From: Novosphingobium sp. UBA6272
GTDB taxonomy: Bacteria > Pseudomonadota > Alphaproteobacteria > Sphingomonadales > Sphingomonadaceae
DNA length: 64,000 nt
NCBI RefSeq assembly: GCF_002440635.1
Contig: NZ_DJUW01000033.1
Span: 62,001 to 126,000, forward strand
Reading direction: 5' to 3'
A program made the position numbers and the translations under genes. The notes below the pieces were generated by a model. That model was given only the letters and a program-made list of their open reading frames with translations, made no database searches and was not told the DNA's origin. This document shows positions 63,844 to 64,000 of this stretch, one piece after another (positions within the stretch are counted from its first letter, which is position 1; each line of letters begins with the position of its first letter).

Positions 63844-64000
63844 TTACTTCTTCAGCGAATCCCGGATTTCGGTCAGCAGATCAACCTCGGTAGGCCCGGC
63901 TGCTGCGGGCGGCGGCGGCATGACCTTGTTGGCCTGACGCACGATCAGGAAGATCACGAAGGCCAGGATCAGGAAGTTGATTATAGCGGTCACGAAGCTG
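63844..64000 (-). CDS. mscL: Large-conductance mechanosensitive channel MscL, C-terminal part
   Basis: The frame runs off the right edge of the window and ends with TAA at 63844-63846. The 51 visible residues cover the second membrane helix ([20 protein letters not shown]) and the cytoplasmic tail ([11 protein letters not shown], then [14 protein letters not shown]), which match MscL. The channel releases solutes on hypo-osmotic shock. The start is outside the window. Confidence 0.93.
   Translation of the reverse strand, partial: SFVTAIINFLILAFVIFLIVRQANKVMPPPPAAAGPTEVDLLTEIRDSLKK

Noticed and set aside
1..64000. CRISPR arrays, riboswitches, prophage or insertion sequences
   Set aside because: I found no regularly spaced repeats, no conserved riboswitch core and no transposase or integrase reading frame.

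Overview
The window looks like chromosomal DNA of a GC-rich alphaproteobacterium, most likely in the Sphingomonadales (Sphingomonadaceae/Erythrobacteraceae). Supporting signs are a circularly permuted two-piece tmRNA whose tag reads ANDNEALALAA, separate PurS and PurQ, a short Hda-type DnaA homolog, a DUF2794 protein, a large TonB-dependent receptor, a TorF-type porin, and hairpin-rich intergenic repeats of a kind I associate with sphingomonads. I see no rRNA, tRNA, CRISPR array, prophage or insertion sequence.

Region 1 (1-12.1 kb): an unrecognised gene tail, then purC and a DUF924 gene, an M16 lipoprotein peptidase, a convergent TonB-dependent receptor, a small exported protein divergent from a PhoB-like regulator with a degenerate receiver, and an exported vWA protein. 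Then come purS and purQ. The gap between the two regulator-locus genes carries two arrays of Pho-box-like half-sites.

Region 2 (12-20.4 kb): a GGDEF-EAL protein, then a minus-strand run glmU - AT-richer coiled-coil membrane protein - antitoxin - PIN toxin - glmS - GFA-family protein joined by tiny overlaps, and a gph-like phosphatase.

Region 3 (20.4-39.5 kb): mostly housekeeping. It holds an SDR dehydrogenase, a TonB_C-domain protein, DUF2794, serine acetyltransferase, Hda, purM and purN (purN fused to an MmcQ/YjbR-like domain), DUF465, ndk, holC, pepA, and the cell-envelope operon lptD-surA-pdxA-rsmA.

Region 4 (39.5-57.2 kb): the main accessory block, an amine/polyamine locus. It has three class III aminotransferases, a TorF-like porin, two glutamine-synthetase-like ligases, a PuuB-like FAD oxidase, a LysR regulator, a four-gene Pot-type ABC importer, an aminoaldehyde dehydrogenase and a PuuD-like hydrolase. 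Together they would import a diamine or polyamine, gamma-glutamylate it, oxidise and deglutamylate it, or transaminate it directly. A palindrome CTATCGG-N5-CCGATAG of LysR type (T-N11-A) occurs upstream of the divergent aminotransferase and of the aldehyde dehydrogenase, with a near-copy at the LysR start codon, so it probably marks the regulon.

Region 5 (57.2-64 kb): malate synthase G, then an M20 hydrolase with astA and astB (arginine succinylation), a small membrane protein, ssrA (tmRNA) and the 3' end of mscL. The most interesting new observations are the shared LysR-type operator, a 19-codon ORF with a hairpin that can hide the ribosome-binding site of the last aminotransferase, the PhoB-like pseudo-receiver with paired Pho-box arrays, the PurN fusion, and repeat elements that supply stop codons or a ribosome-binding site to neighbouring genes.
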